This document shows, in pieces, positions 32,896 through 39,382 of a DNA stretch of 39,382 nt. Source of the stretch: Oscillospiraceae bacterium (GTDB taxonomy: Bacteria; Bacillota_A; Clostridia; Oscillospirales; Oscillospiraceae); assembly GCA_017939025.1 (NCBI GenBank), contig JAGBAI010000002.1, forward strand, positions 1 through 39,382. Direction: 5' to 3'. Under the pieces are notes generated by a model that ran no database searches, was not told where the DNA came from, and was given only the letters and a program-made list of their open reading frames with translations. How positions within the stretch are numbered: position 1 is the stretch's first letter; the number at the start of each line of letters is the position of its first letter. The position numbers were made by a program, and so were the translations under genes.

Positions 32896-33175
32896 TAGTC
32901 CAACGGGAGTCGAACACGCACCGCATTTCGGCGGCTCTGTTTGGCGCTTTTGGACTTGTCGTCCTTGCCTTGCGCCAACAAGGCTGCGTCCTCCGCGGCC
33001 AAAATCCCTCAAACATACCTCGCCGAAATGTGCGAAGCAGTTTTGCCGGAGCGGATTTTCGTCCAGACGAGAAATTGGACGCAGGGAATACTCGGCGTAT
33101 TGCCAAGGACAATTACGATGTATGGGCGGAAATCCGCCCGTCAAAACCGATGCGGGTTCGACTCCCGTTGGACTA
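32896..33175. repeat. 280-bp element with 20-bp perfect inverted repeats resembling a tRNA T-arm
   Basis: The ends TAGTCCAACGGGAGTCGAAC (32896-32915) and its exact complement (33156-33175) each contain GGTTCGACTCCCG- or GGGAGTCGAAC-type T-arm sequence. No anticodon arm or D-arm fits, so this is not a tRNA gene. Inner inverted pairs (for example CGCATTTCGGCG with CGCCGAAATGTG) extend the fold. Open frames across it are repeat artefacts. It fills the 343-base gap after the ROK gene. Confidence 0.6.
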
Positions 33176-33211
33176 CTTACATGGTCATAGTGTCTGCGCA
33201 AGGAGGAGCCT

Positions 33212-33850
33212 ATGGAGAAAAAGAATCCCCGTTCCAATTACGATACCCAGGTAGATGTGGGCAAGCGTATTTTTCTGGAATATGATCAGGCAAAGCTGAT
33301 CCGGAAATTTCAGCTGGAGGCAGATGCCCGGTGGATCTATCTGACTTACCTGAACACCCCCTGCCGCATCAGCCGGGAAAGCGGCCAGATCGACCAGCTG
33401 CGGGACGGATCCTGGAAGGAATGCCGCGATTTCAGCACCGTCATGACCATTTATGATCTGCTATGCTATCACCAGGGCCCGAATCCACCTGTGCTGTCCC
33501 ATCAATGGTGCACCGTAGGTACCTTTATCGTCACCGGTGTTTCCGATACGAGCACCTTCACCCGGAAATACGCGGCGCTTTTTGATGGGCATGTGGATCA
33601 ATTACGTTCCGCCTGCGCCAGCCTCGGCGGCATAGCGGAAACAGGAAAACCCAGGGCCGATGTGGCCTACCGGATCCCGGTCACGTCCTTTTTCCCGGTG
33701 CTGCTGCAATTCTGGGAGGGCGACGAAGAGTTTCCGCCCAAATTGCAGCTGATGTGGGATCGGAACGCAGACAGCTTTCTGCATTTTGAGACTACCTTCT
33801 ACCTTCAGGGGGATCTGCTGGAACGGCTGAAACAGGCGATGGCCCTGTGA
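33212..33850 (+). CDS. DUF3786 domain protein of unknown function (212 aa)
   Basis: The whole length resembles DUF3786 proteins of anaerobes: an N-terminal region ending YLTYLNTPCRISRESGQI, a central MTIYDLLCYHQG motif, and a C-terminal half with PVLLQFWEGDEEFPPKLQLM and WDRNADSFLHFETTF. No signal peptide or membrane segment is visible, so it should be cytoplasmic. In other anaerobes this domain occurs near redox and corrinoid proteins, but the function is not known to me. AGGAGG lies just before the ATG. It stands alone between a repeat element and non-coding sequence. Confidence 0.8.
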   Translation: MEKKNPRSNYDTQVDVGKRIFLEYDQAKLIRKFQLEADARWIYLTYLNTPCRISRESGQIDQLRDGSWKECRDFSTVMTIYDLLCYHQGPNPPVLSHQWCTVGTFIVTGVSDTSTFTRKYAALFDGHVDQLRSACASLGGIAETGKPRADVAYRIPVTSFFPVLLQFWEGDEEFPPKLQLMWDRNADSFLHFETTFYLQGDLLERLKQAMAL

Positions 33851-33858
33851 TCAAAAAA

Positions 33859-33890
33859 AGAGCGGCGGCCTCTCACGGTCTCCGCTCTAT
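33859..33890. terminator. Weak terminator-like hairpin after the DUF3786 gene
   Basis: A 7-bp stem AGAGCGG / CCGCTCT (33859-33865 with 33882-33888) with some inner pairing. A run of A's precedes it on the plus strand, so its classic orientation is the minus strand. Confidence 0.4.
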
Positions 33891-33994
33891 TTCCGCTTGT
33901 ACTCCGGTATATTTATGATACCATTCTCAAAAGTGAAAATGTCCAAATCACAGCTCATAGCGGTTTTGACAAAAACCAGTATAAGGAGAAAACG

Positions 33995-34258
33995 ATGCGT
34001 AGTTTCGAGAATATTCCTGCCCTGCTTCAACCCGGCGAAGGAAAAGGGGTGCACAGAAGGTCTGGCAACCATTTTCGGCACAGCCAGGGAACGGAAGGAA
34101 AATGAGCGGGGTGTTCTGGACTATCTGCTGACCCTTCCGGAAATCGATGGCAGCAAAACCGGAATCCAGCATCCTCTTGTCAAGCTTGTCTGGATTCTGC
34201 AAATGATCTGCGGCATGCAGAGCAGGCTCCGGCGTAATTGTGTTTTCAAAGTCATTAG
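33995..34258 (+). pseudogene. Possible small frameshifted gene
   Basis: AAGGAG with good spacing precedes an ATG at 33995 (MRSFENIPALLQPGEGKG), but this frame stops at 34105. The frame that stays open beyond it continues with protein-like sequence (TEGLATIFGTARERKENERG, then VLDYLLTLPEIDGSKTGI). A single shift in the AAAAGGGG tract at about 34042-34049 would join the two. I recognise no family. It may be a decayed small gene, a sequencing error or chance. Confidence 0.3.
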
Positions 34259-34260
34259 TC

Positions 34261-34350
34261 CCAGCCTGACCCCAAGCGAAAGTTTCGGATTATTTATTCT
34301 GAAAACAGTCAGAAAAAGCACCGGTTTTCTGTAGAAATCCGGTGCTTTTA
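34261..34350 (+). repeat. Repeat unit ending in an intrinsic-terminator hairpin (copy A)
   Basis: CCCCAAGCGAAAGTTTCGG, a spacer, then CAGAAAAAGCACCGG leads into the hairpin 34314-34349 (AAAAGCACCGG / CCGGTGCTTTT). A second unit with the same order follows at 34397-34478. Confidence 0.55.
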
Positions 34351-34396
34351 TGAGGATATATCATAGTGCATGCTCCCGGATTATGCAAATAAAAGC

Positions 34397-34478
34397 CCCA
34401 GCGAAGGTTTCAGGTTTTCCCCTTTGTCCCAAAAGGCAGAAAAAACACCGGATTTCAAAAAATCCGGTGTTTTTATAA
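34397..34478 (+). repeat. Repeat unit ending in an intrinsic-terminator hairpin (copy B)
   Basis: CCCCAGCGAAGGTTTCAGG, a spacer, then GGCAGAAAAAACACCGG leads into the hairpin 34441-34474 (AAAAACACCGGATT and its complement). It has T-runs on both sides and also serves as the likely terminator for the hypB-hypA operon arriving on the minus strand. Confidence 0.6.
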
Positions 34479-34536
34479 AGACAGATCCCGCAAATACCGA
34501 AAACCAGCCGAACAGAGCGCCAGAGTCTATTCTGTT

Positions 34537-34890
34537 TTATTCCGTCTCCATGACTTCTATCTCTTTGATATTCAGTTCATTTCCTTTGAGCAGCCAGGTT
34601 TTTTCGCTGCCGCAGTGGGGGCAGATGCGCCCGTACTGTACCGTGGGATACTCCTGCTTACAGCCATCGCACCAGGTAACAGCAGGCAGAATCTCCACCT
34701 TCATCTGACAGCCAATCAGCAGCGGCTTCTTTTTGATGGCCCATTCCCAGCAGTCGGTGAGGTAGTGGGGGATCACCGTGGATACCTCACCGACTTCAAT
34801 TGTCACGCTCTGGATCTGGGTCACGTCGTTTTCTTTTGCTACGGATTCCAAAGAATCCATGATATGAAATACAACCCCCAGCTCGTGCAT
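34537..34890 (-). CDS. hypA: Hydrogenase/nickel maturation protein HypA (117 aa)
   Basis: Nickel metallochaperone that, with HypB, inserts nickel into NiFe hydrogenase or supplies other nickel enzymes. The N-terminal nickel site is Met1-His2-Glu3 (MHELGVV). The structural zinc site is two CxxC pairs, C74/C77 (WCDGC) and C90/C93 (CPHC). The length is normal. It starts 1 base after the stop of the iron-sulfur flavoprotein gene, and the AAGGAG before it lies in that gene's end. No hydrogenase subunits or hypC-F genes are in the window, so the nickel client is not visible here. Confidence 0.92.
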   Translation of the reverse strand: MHELGVVFHIMDSLESVAKENDVTQIQSVTIEVGEVSTVIPHYLTDCWEWAIKKKPLLIGCQMKVEILPAVTWCDGCKQEYPTVQYGRICPHCGSEKTWLLKGNELNIKEIEVMETE

Positions 34891-34891
34891 A

Positions 34892-37660
34892 TTACTTCTC
34901 CTTCTTTTTGGAGAACTTGATCTTCAGCGCCTGCTTGGCGCCGTTGCCCAGCACATAGGGCAGCTTCTTTTCACTGGGGATCATGTTGGAGCATTCGGGA
35001 CGTTCCCGGTGGAGCTTGATGGCACCGAACGCACACTTGGTAGTGCAAACACCACAGCCGATGCACTTGTTGGGATCCACCCAGGATGCGCCGCAGCCCA
35101 GGCAGCGCGCGGTTTCTGCCTTGACCTGCTCCTCGGTGAAGGGAAGCTTTGCGTCCCGGAAGGACTTCTTGTGATCGATGTCCTTACGGGTACCGGGAAT
35201 CTGGCGGGAGGAATTGTCATACTGTTCCACATGGATATTGTTCTTGTCCAGTTCGATAAACTCCCGGCGGTTACGACCGATGGTCAGGCTGGAATGAGGC
35301 TGTACGAACCGGTGGATGGAAATAGCACCCTCCCGTCCTGCCGCAATGGCATCGATGGCAAACTTGGGGCCGGTGTACACATCACCGCCAACAAAGATAT
35401 CCGGCTCAGCGGTCTGATATGTCAGGCTGTCTGCCACAGCGCCGTTACCACGGCCCAGTTCCACTTTGGAACCTTTCAGCAGACTGCCCCACTGGATGCT
35501 CTGACCGATAGACAGGAACACCCGGTCGCAGGGAACGGTCTGGGTATCATTCTCATCATAGGCAGGTGCAAACTTACCCTCTGCATCCCATACACTGACA
35601 CAGCGTTTGAAAACGATGCCGGTGACCTTGCCGTTTTCGGTGAGGATCTCCCTGGGACCCCAGCCGCAGTGGATGGTCACATCCTCTTCCAGAGCTTCGG
35701 CGATCTCCTCTTCGGAGGCAGGCATCTTATCCCGGGGTTCCAGGCAGAACATGGAAACGGACTCCGCGCCGCAGCGCTGGGCGGTTCTTGCCACGTCGAT
35801 GGCCACATTGCCGCCACCAACCACAACCGTCTTACCCCTTACAGGATAGGATTCGTCAGCACCCACGGTACGCAGGAAGTCCACAGCGGTCATGACACCT
35901 TCCGCTTCTTCACCGGGGATATTGGCCTTTCTGCCACCCTGGCAGCCGATGGCGATGTAGAAGGCCTTGTAGCCCTGGGAGCGCAGTTCGTCCAGAGTCA
36001 CATCCTTGCCTACTTCAATTCCGCACTTGATTTCTACGCCCATGGCCTTGATGACTTCGATTTCCGCGTCGATGACATCCTTCTCCAGCTTGAAGCTGGG
36101 GATGCCGTAGCGGAGCATACCGCCGGGCTTCTCGTTCTTTTCAAAGATCACAGGCGCGTAGCCTTTCTCTGCCAGATAGAAGGCACAGCTTAAACCGGCA
36201 GGGCCTGCGCCAATGATGGCAACCTTCTCAGGGAAGTAACCGTTGAGAGAAGGAACCACCTTCTTGGGAATGTAACGGGTTTCCGCATTCAGATCCTGTT
36301 GGGCAATGAATTTCTTGACCTCGTCGATGGCGATGGCCTGGTCAATGGAACCACGGGTACAGGCATCTTCACAGCGGCGGTTGCAGATGCGGCCGCAGAT
36401 GGCGGGCAGAGGATTGTCTTTTTTGATGAGCGCCAGGGCTTCCCTGTATTTACCCTGGGCAGCCATCTTCAGATAGCCCTGAACGGCGATATGGGCAGGA
36501 CAGGCAGTCTTGCATGGAGCCGTGCCGGTATCATAGCAGTTGATGCGGTTATTATCCCGATAGTTCTCATCCCACATATGGGGGCCCCACTTCTGCTCAG
36601 AGGGCAGAGGCATCTTGGGATATTCCACCTGCTTGCCGTCCTTGGTGCACAGCTTCTGACCCAGCTTTACCGCACCGGCAGGACAGACTTCCACGCACTT
36701 GCCGCAGGCAACGCAGTCATCCTTCTCAACCCTGGCCACATAGGCGCTGCGGGACAGGTTGGGTGTGTTGAACAACTGGGAGGTACGCAGAGCGTAGCAG
36801 ACATTGATGTTGCAGTTGCAGATGGCAAAGATCTTGTCCGCACCGTCAATATTGGTGATCTGATGAACAAAGCCGTTTTCTTCGCCCTGGCGGAAGATCT
36901 CCAGCGCTTCTTCCTTGGTGATGTACCGGCCACCCTTTCCGGTTTCCACAACATAATCCGCCATATCACCCACGGCAACACACCAGCCCTCAGGGTCATC
37001 AGCGCAGCCTTCGTCGAAGGTCAGGCGGGATTTCCGGCAGGAGCAGGGGGAAGCGGCATACTTACCTTCATATTTATCCAGCCAGTGGGAGATATGCTCC
37101 ACAGAAATGGACTGGTTTTCTGTTTCGATTGCCTTTTCCACAGGGATAACGTGCATGCCGATGCCGGCTCCTCCGGGAGGCACCATGGGGGTGACCTTTT
37201 CCAGAGGCAGACGGCTCATCCGTTCAAAGAAGCGGCCCATTTCCGGATACTTCTTCAGAATGGTGTCATTCATGTTGGTGAACTCTGCACTGCCGGGAAC
37301 GAACATAGGCAGTACCCACTGCTTGGTACGGGTTGGATTTTCCCAGTTGTATTCCAAAATGCCCATGAAGGACATATCTCCCAGAATCTTCTCCAGCTCT
37401 TCTTCAGTCTTACCGGTGAGTTTTACCATGTCCGCCATGGTCTTGGGCTGCCGGACACCCATCTTCAGTGCCACCTCTGCCTGCTCATCGGTCAGCAGCA
37501 TGGCAAGACCCCAGTATTCGGGATCGTACTTGTTCAGTTTCTGGAAGCCCAGTTTTACAGGAATGCGGTTGGTGATCATCTTGCCTAAGTCAAGGATGAT
37601 CTGTCTGGGTTCTTCCTTCTCCACGAAGTCGGGATAGAACCCTGCCATATAGTCAGGCAT
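34892..37660 (-). CDS. Multi-cluster iron-sulfur flavoprotein (GltD-like, 922 aa) between hypB and hypA
   Basis: A large electron-transfer enzyme in three parts. Residues 1-300 form an iron-sulfur module (CSCRKSR near 206, CNCNINVC near 283), often a stand-alone protein in anaerobes. A ferredoxin domain follows (CVACGKCVEVCP, about 313-325). From about 380 it resembles the small subunit of glutamate synthase/NADPH oxidoreductases: CKTACPAHIAVQGYL, CGRICNRRCEDAC, FAD motif IIGAGPAGLSC (about 482) and NAD(P) motif VVVGGGNVAIDVA (about 612). The C-terminus has two more clusters (CLGCG, CIGCGVCTTKC). It is cytoplasmic, with no signal or TM segment. It is tightly packed between hypB (2-base gap) and hypA (1-base gap), linking it to nickel enzyme maturation or to a hydrogenase-coupled redox step. 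The actual electron partners are unknown. Confidence 0.88.
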   Translation of the reverse strand: MPDYMAGFYPDFVEKEEPRQIILDLGKMITNRIPVKLGFQKLNKYDPEYWGLAMLLTDEQAEVALKMGVRQPKTMADMVKLTGKTEEELEKILGDMSFMGILEYNWENPTRTKQWVLPMFVPGSAEFTNMNDTILKKYPEMGRFFERMSRLPLEKVTPMVPPGGAGIGMHVIPVEKAIETENQSISVEHISHWLDKYEGKYAASPCSCRKSRLTFDEGCADDPEGWCVAVGDMADYVVETGKGGRYITKEEALEIFRQGEENGFVHQITNIDGADKIFAICNCNINVCYALRTSQLFNTPNLSRSAYVARVEKDDCVACGKCVEVCPAGAVKLGQKLCTKDGKQVEYPKMPLPSEQKWGPHMWDENYRDNNRINCYDTGTAPCKTACPAHIAVQGYLKMAAQGKYREALALIKKDNPLPAICGRICNRRCEDACTRGSIDQAIAIDEVKKFIAQQDLNAETRYIPKKVVPSLNGYFPEKVAIIGAGPAGLSCAFYLAEKGYAPVIFEKNEKPGGMLRYGIPSFKLEKDVIDAEIEVIKAMGVEIKCGIEVGKDVTLDELRSQGYKAFYIAIGCQGGRKANIPGEEAEGVMTAVDFLRTVGADESYPVRGKTVVVGGGNVAIDVARTAQRCGAESVSMFCLEPRDKMPASEEEIAEALEEDVTIHCGWGPREILTENGKVTGIVFKRCVSVWDAEGKFAPAYDENDTQTVPCDRVFLSIGQSIQWGSLLKGSKVELGRGNGAVADSLTYQTAEPDIFVGGDVYTGPKFAIDAIAAGREGAISIHRFVQPHSSLTIGRNRREFIELDKNNIHVEQYDNSSRQIPGTRKDIDHKKSFRDAKLPFTEEQVKAETARCLGCGASWVDPNKCIGCGVCTTKCAFGAIKLHRERPECSNMIPSEKKLPYVLGNGAKQALKIKFSKKKEK

Positions 37661-37662
37661 GT

Positions 37663-38334
37663 TTATTCTCCTTTCCAGCTTCTAACTTCTTCTTTCAGCC
37701 AAGCGGCCACGGCTTCCATGCCTTCGCCGGTTTTGGCACTGATGGGGAAGATCTTTGCCCTGGGATTGCGCATATGGATGTATTCGGTGCATTTTTCAAA
37801 ATCGAAATCAAAGTAGGACGCTACGTCAATTTTATTGATCAGCACCGTATCGCAGACCTGGAACATCAGAGGATACTTCAGCGGCTTGTCATGGCCCTCC
37901 GGCACCGACAGGATGGCCATATTTTTGACTGCACCAGTATCAAACTCGGCAGGACAAACCAAATTGCCTACGTTTTCCAGAATGACAAGATCCGCGTCCC
38001 CTGCATCCAGTCCTTCCAGACCCTGACGGGTCATGGCGGCATCCAGATGGCACATACCGCCGGTGTGAAGCTGAATGGCTTTTGCACCGGTGGCTGCAAT
38101 GGTTTTGGCATCCACATCGGAGTCAATGTCCGCCTCCATGACACCGATCTTCAGATCCGCTTTCAAAAGACGGATCAGCCGGGTCAGCGTTGTGGTTTTG
38201 CCGCTGCCGGGAGAAGACATGAGATTCAGCAGATAAATTCCTTTTTCTTTCAGTTCCGCCCGGAGCTGATCCGCCTGGGCATCGTTGTTGGCAAAAACAC
38301 TTTGCTTGACTTCCAGAATTCTAACCGATTTCAT
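37663..38334 (-). CDS. hypB: Hydrogenase nickel-incorporation GTPase HypB (223 aa)
   Basis: GTPase that releases nickel to the target enzyme with HypA. The P-loop SSPGSGKTT starts at residue 40, and the metal site of the GTPase domain is complete (C95-H96 in GGMCHLD, C127 in NLVCPAEFD). NKID is the guanine-specificity motif. The N-terminus has neither the His-rich nor the CxxCGC nickel-storage segment. I used the ATG at 38334, since the GTG at 38343 lies inside the ribosome site GGAGTG. It is the first gene of the hypB / flavoprotein / hypA operon, with a consensus promoter and a GntR-type operator upstream. Confidence 0.94.
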   Translation of the reverse strand: MKSVRILEVKQSVFANNDAQADQLRAELKEKGIYLLNLMSSPGSGKTTTLTRLIRLLKADLKIGVMEADIDSDVDAKTIAATGAKAIQLHTGGMCHLDAAMTRQGLEGLDAGDADLVILENVGNLVCPAEFDTGAVKNMAILSVPEGHDKPLKYPLMFQVCDTVLINKIDVASYFDFDFEKCTEYIHMRNPRAKIFPISAKTGEGMEAVAAWLKEEVRSWKGE

Positions 38335-38350
38335 TTTCTTCACTCCTTTC

Positions 38351-38361
38351 TGGTCATACCA
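38351..38361 (-). promoter_or_regulatory. FadR-type operator in the hypB leader
   Basis: TGGT-CAT-ACCA inside the 13-base palindrome CTGGTCATACCAG (38350-38362). It matches the TGGT-N3-ACCA consensus of FadR-subfamily GntR regulators and lies about 13-23 bases after the predicted hypB transcription start. Confidence 0.7.
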
Positions 38362-38380
38362 GAAGAATGTATCTGATTAC

Positions 38381-38409
38381 AGTTTAAAAAACTTTCTCTC
38401 TATTGTCAA
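38381..38409 (-). promoter_or_regulatory. Promoter of the hypB operon
   Basis: Minus strand: TTGACA (38409-38404), 17-base spacer, TAAACT (38386-38381). The transcript would start near 38374. Confidence 0.7.
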
Positions 38410-38450
38410 TTCATGCCAGAATTATCTATGTTTTCACAGCATAAACCCGG

Positions 38451-38479
38451 TTGAAATGTAACAAATTGTATGATAAAAT
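38451..38479 (+). promoter_or_regulatory. Promoter of the GntR regulator
   Basis: TTGAAA (38451-38456), 17-base spacer, TAAAAT (38474-38479). The start should fall near 38486. Confidence 0.7.
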
Positions 38480-38493
38480 CAAATCGTGGCATG

Positions 38494-38504
38494 TGGTATA
38501 ACCA
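38494..38504 (+). promoter_or_regulatory. FadR-type operator in the GntR leader
   Basis: TGGT-ATA-ACCA, a perfect TGGT-N3-ACCA site about 8-18 bases after the predicted start of the regulator's own transcript. This position fits autorepression. Confidence 0.7.
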
Positions 38505-38527
38505 GTACAATTGCAGGAGGAAGAAAC

Positions 38528-39235
38528 ATGGCCTTTGAACCCTTATACGCGCCAAGTCTGAAAGAATTGTTTGTCCAGAAGCTTCAGGGAATGATCCTTT
38601 CCGGGGAATTATCCCAGGGTGAAAAGCTGCCATCGGAACGGGAACTCTGCCAGCAGATGGGCGTCAGCCGTGCTGTCATCAATGCCGGCATCACCGAACT
38701 TGCCCGCCGGGGATTTCTGGAGGTTCGCCCCAGACAAGGCACCTTTGTCGCAGATTACCGCCGCAACGGAAACATGGATACCCTGATGGCAATTATGGAA
38801 TACAACGGCAGCATGCTCGGAAGAGAGGAGATCCGCTCCATTCTGGAAGTCCGCTGGGGACTGGAGCAGATGACCCTGCACAGAGTGATCAGCAATGCCA
38901 GCAACCATGATCTTGAAAAGCTGAGCCGTTTTATCGATGCGCTGGAAGCCAACCCTTCCCCTGCCCAGGCTGCTGATATTGCTTTTGCATTCCATCATGA
39001 ATTGACACTGATCGGCGGAAACAGCATTCTTCCTCTGATCTATACCTCCTTCAAAGCGCCCTGCATCTCCCTGTGGATCCGGTTCTGCCGGAAATACGGC
39101 GTTGCCGCGCTGCACAGCAACATGGAAGAACTGTACCGGCTCCTGCTGAACCGGGATCTGGAGGGCGCCAGGAACTGGAGTAATCTTTACCTGGAAGAAG
39201 CCATTCACGGCAGCCAGCAAATCTACGACGCATAA
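38528..39235 (+). CDS. GntR-family (FadR/FCD type) transcriptional regulator (235 aa)
   Basis: The N-terminal winged helix has the GntR hallmarks (GELSQGEKLPSERELCQQMG, then VSRAVINAGITELARRGFLE and RPRQGTFV). The helical FCD ligand domain (about 85-220) contains FAFHHELTLIGGN, whose histidine belongs to the metal/ligand site of the subfamily. FCD regulators respond mostly to organic acids such as lactate, gluconate or glycolate. I used the ATG at 38528, with AGGAGG 7 bases upstream. It faces the hypB operon, and both promoters have a TGGT-N3-ACCA site, so it probably controls itself and hypB/flavoprotein/hypA. Confidence 0.92.
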   Translation: MAFEPLYAPSLKELFVQKLQGMILSGELSQGEKLPSERELCQQMGVSRAVINAGITELARRGFLEVRPRQGTFVADYRRNGNMDTLMAIMEYNGSMLGREEIRSILEVRWGLEQMTLHRVISNASNHDLEKLSRFIDALEANPSPAQAADIAFAFHHELTLIGGNSILPLIYTSFKAPCISLWIRFCRKYGVAALHSNMEELYRLLLNRDLEGARNWSNLYLEEAIHGSQQIYDA

Positions 39236-39257
39236 AAAAACGGTTCTATAATAAATG

Positions 39258-39288
39258 TTGGGGTCAGGCGATGAGCCTGGCCCCAAAG
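39258..39288 (+). terminator. Hairpin after the GntR gene
   Basis: Stem TTGGGGTCAGGC / GCCTGGCCCCAA with one G-T pair (39259-39286). No T-run follows, so it is a weak terminator or the border of a mobile element. Confidence 0.5.
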
Positions 39289-39305
39289 TCATGTCAAAAT
39301 AAAAG

Positions 39306-39376
39306 TTGAGCATAGAGACAAAATCCTTTACAATGAATGTACCCCTACAACACAGAAAAGGAGGTCTCTATGCTCA
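39306..39376 (+). promoter_or_regulatory. Promoter and 13-bp inverted repeat before the right-edge gene
   Basis: TTGAGC (39306-39311), 17-base spacer, TACAAT (39329-39334). TGAGCATAGAGAC (39307-39319) is exactly inverted at 39364-39376, so one arm overlaps the -35 and the other the start codon. It could be a regulator site or a mobile-element end. Confidence 0.5.
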
Positions 39377-39382
39377 TGTCAG
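39370..39382 (+). CDS. Start of a gene cut by the right edge
   Basis: An ATG at 39370 follows AGGAGG at 5-base spacing and reads MLMS before the window ends. Too short to identify; the promoter upstream supports a real gene. A transposase is possible, given the inverted repeat around the start. Confidence 0.45.

Noticed and set aside
33130..33175. Candidate tRNA from the T-arm-like sequence
   Set aside because: No D-arm, anticodon arm or 5' acceptor strand can be placed next to it. The only partner of the acceptor-like end is 260 bases away in the inverted repeat.
32877..33285. Overlapping frames of 97-139 residues on both strands
   Set aside because: They are translations of the inverted-repeat element with T-arm-like ends (for example SPTGVEPA), have no ribosome site and occur in several frames.
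34370..34708. 112-residue frame over the second terminator repeat
   Set aside because: It reads through a terminator hairpin and into the antisense of hypA; no ribosome site or family.
1..39382. CRISPR array, prophage or toxin-antitoxin system
   Set aside because: No regularly spaced repeats, phage structural genes, integrases or recognisable toxin/antitoxin pairs were seen.

Overview
The window looks like chromosome of a monoderm gut-type Clostridia (Bacillota), most likely the Oscillospiraceae/Ruminococcaceae group. The signs are strong AGGAGG-type ribosome sites, a sortase-anchored surface protein (NPKTG signal), a SleB/CwlJ cell-wall hydrolase, lactose/galactose and beta-glucoside enzymes, RbsABC-type sugar import, GC-rich coding sequence, and many GC-rich palindromic repeats between genes. 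The genus cannot be fixed from the sequence alone. No rRNA, tRNA, CRISPR or phage genes were seen.

Layout. 1-392: 3' end of a sortase-anchored surface protein, followed by a terminator and a MITE-like repeat. 766-3267 (minus): a 2-hydroxyacid dehydrogenase and a LarA-type nickel-dependent racemase behind one strong promoter. 3507-4473: an acyltransferase-3 gene whose 3' end is replaced by the 3' end of a sugar ABC permease gene, a deletion scar or assembly chimera. 4876-10809 (plus): lacZ, galK and class II galT, a lactose/Leloir set. 10872-12832: a SleB-like hydrolase and an MFS transporter with back-to-back promoters. 12891-16534 (minus): an OmpR-type regulator and a large histidine kinase with a Thr/Glu-rich extracellular repeat. 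16689-18458 (minus): a Na/phosphate cotransporter with Pho-box-like repeats upstream. 18816-21008: a GH3 glycosidase with a structured leader.

21300-31758 (minus) is the most interesting part. It is a ten-gene carbohydrate locus: LacI regulator, lipoprotein binding protein, ATPase, permease, Gfo/Idh/MocA dehydrogenase, xylose-isomerase-like TIM barrel, HAD phosphatase, then, after an internal terminator-like hairpin, a deoxyhypusine-synthase-like protein, an RfaE/HldE-like PfkB kinase and a GmhA-like SIS isomerase. The locus imports a sugar and carries oxidising, isomerising, phosphorylating and dephosphorylating enzymes. It matches no complete pathway I know. A divergent ROK-family protein lies beside it.

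32869-34536 holds a DUF3786 gene between repeat-derived sequences. 34537-38334 (minus) is a compact hypB / iron-sulfur flavoprotein / hypA operon with no hydrogenase structural gene in view. It is divergent from a FadR-type GntR regulator (38528-39235). Each of the two facing promoters has one perfect TGGT-N3-ACCA operator just downstream of its predicted start. The right edge begins another gene at 39370.
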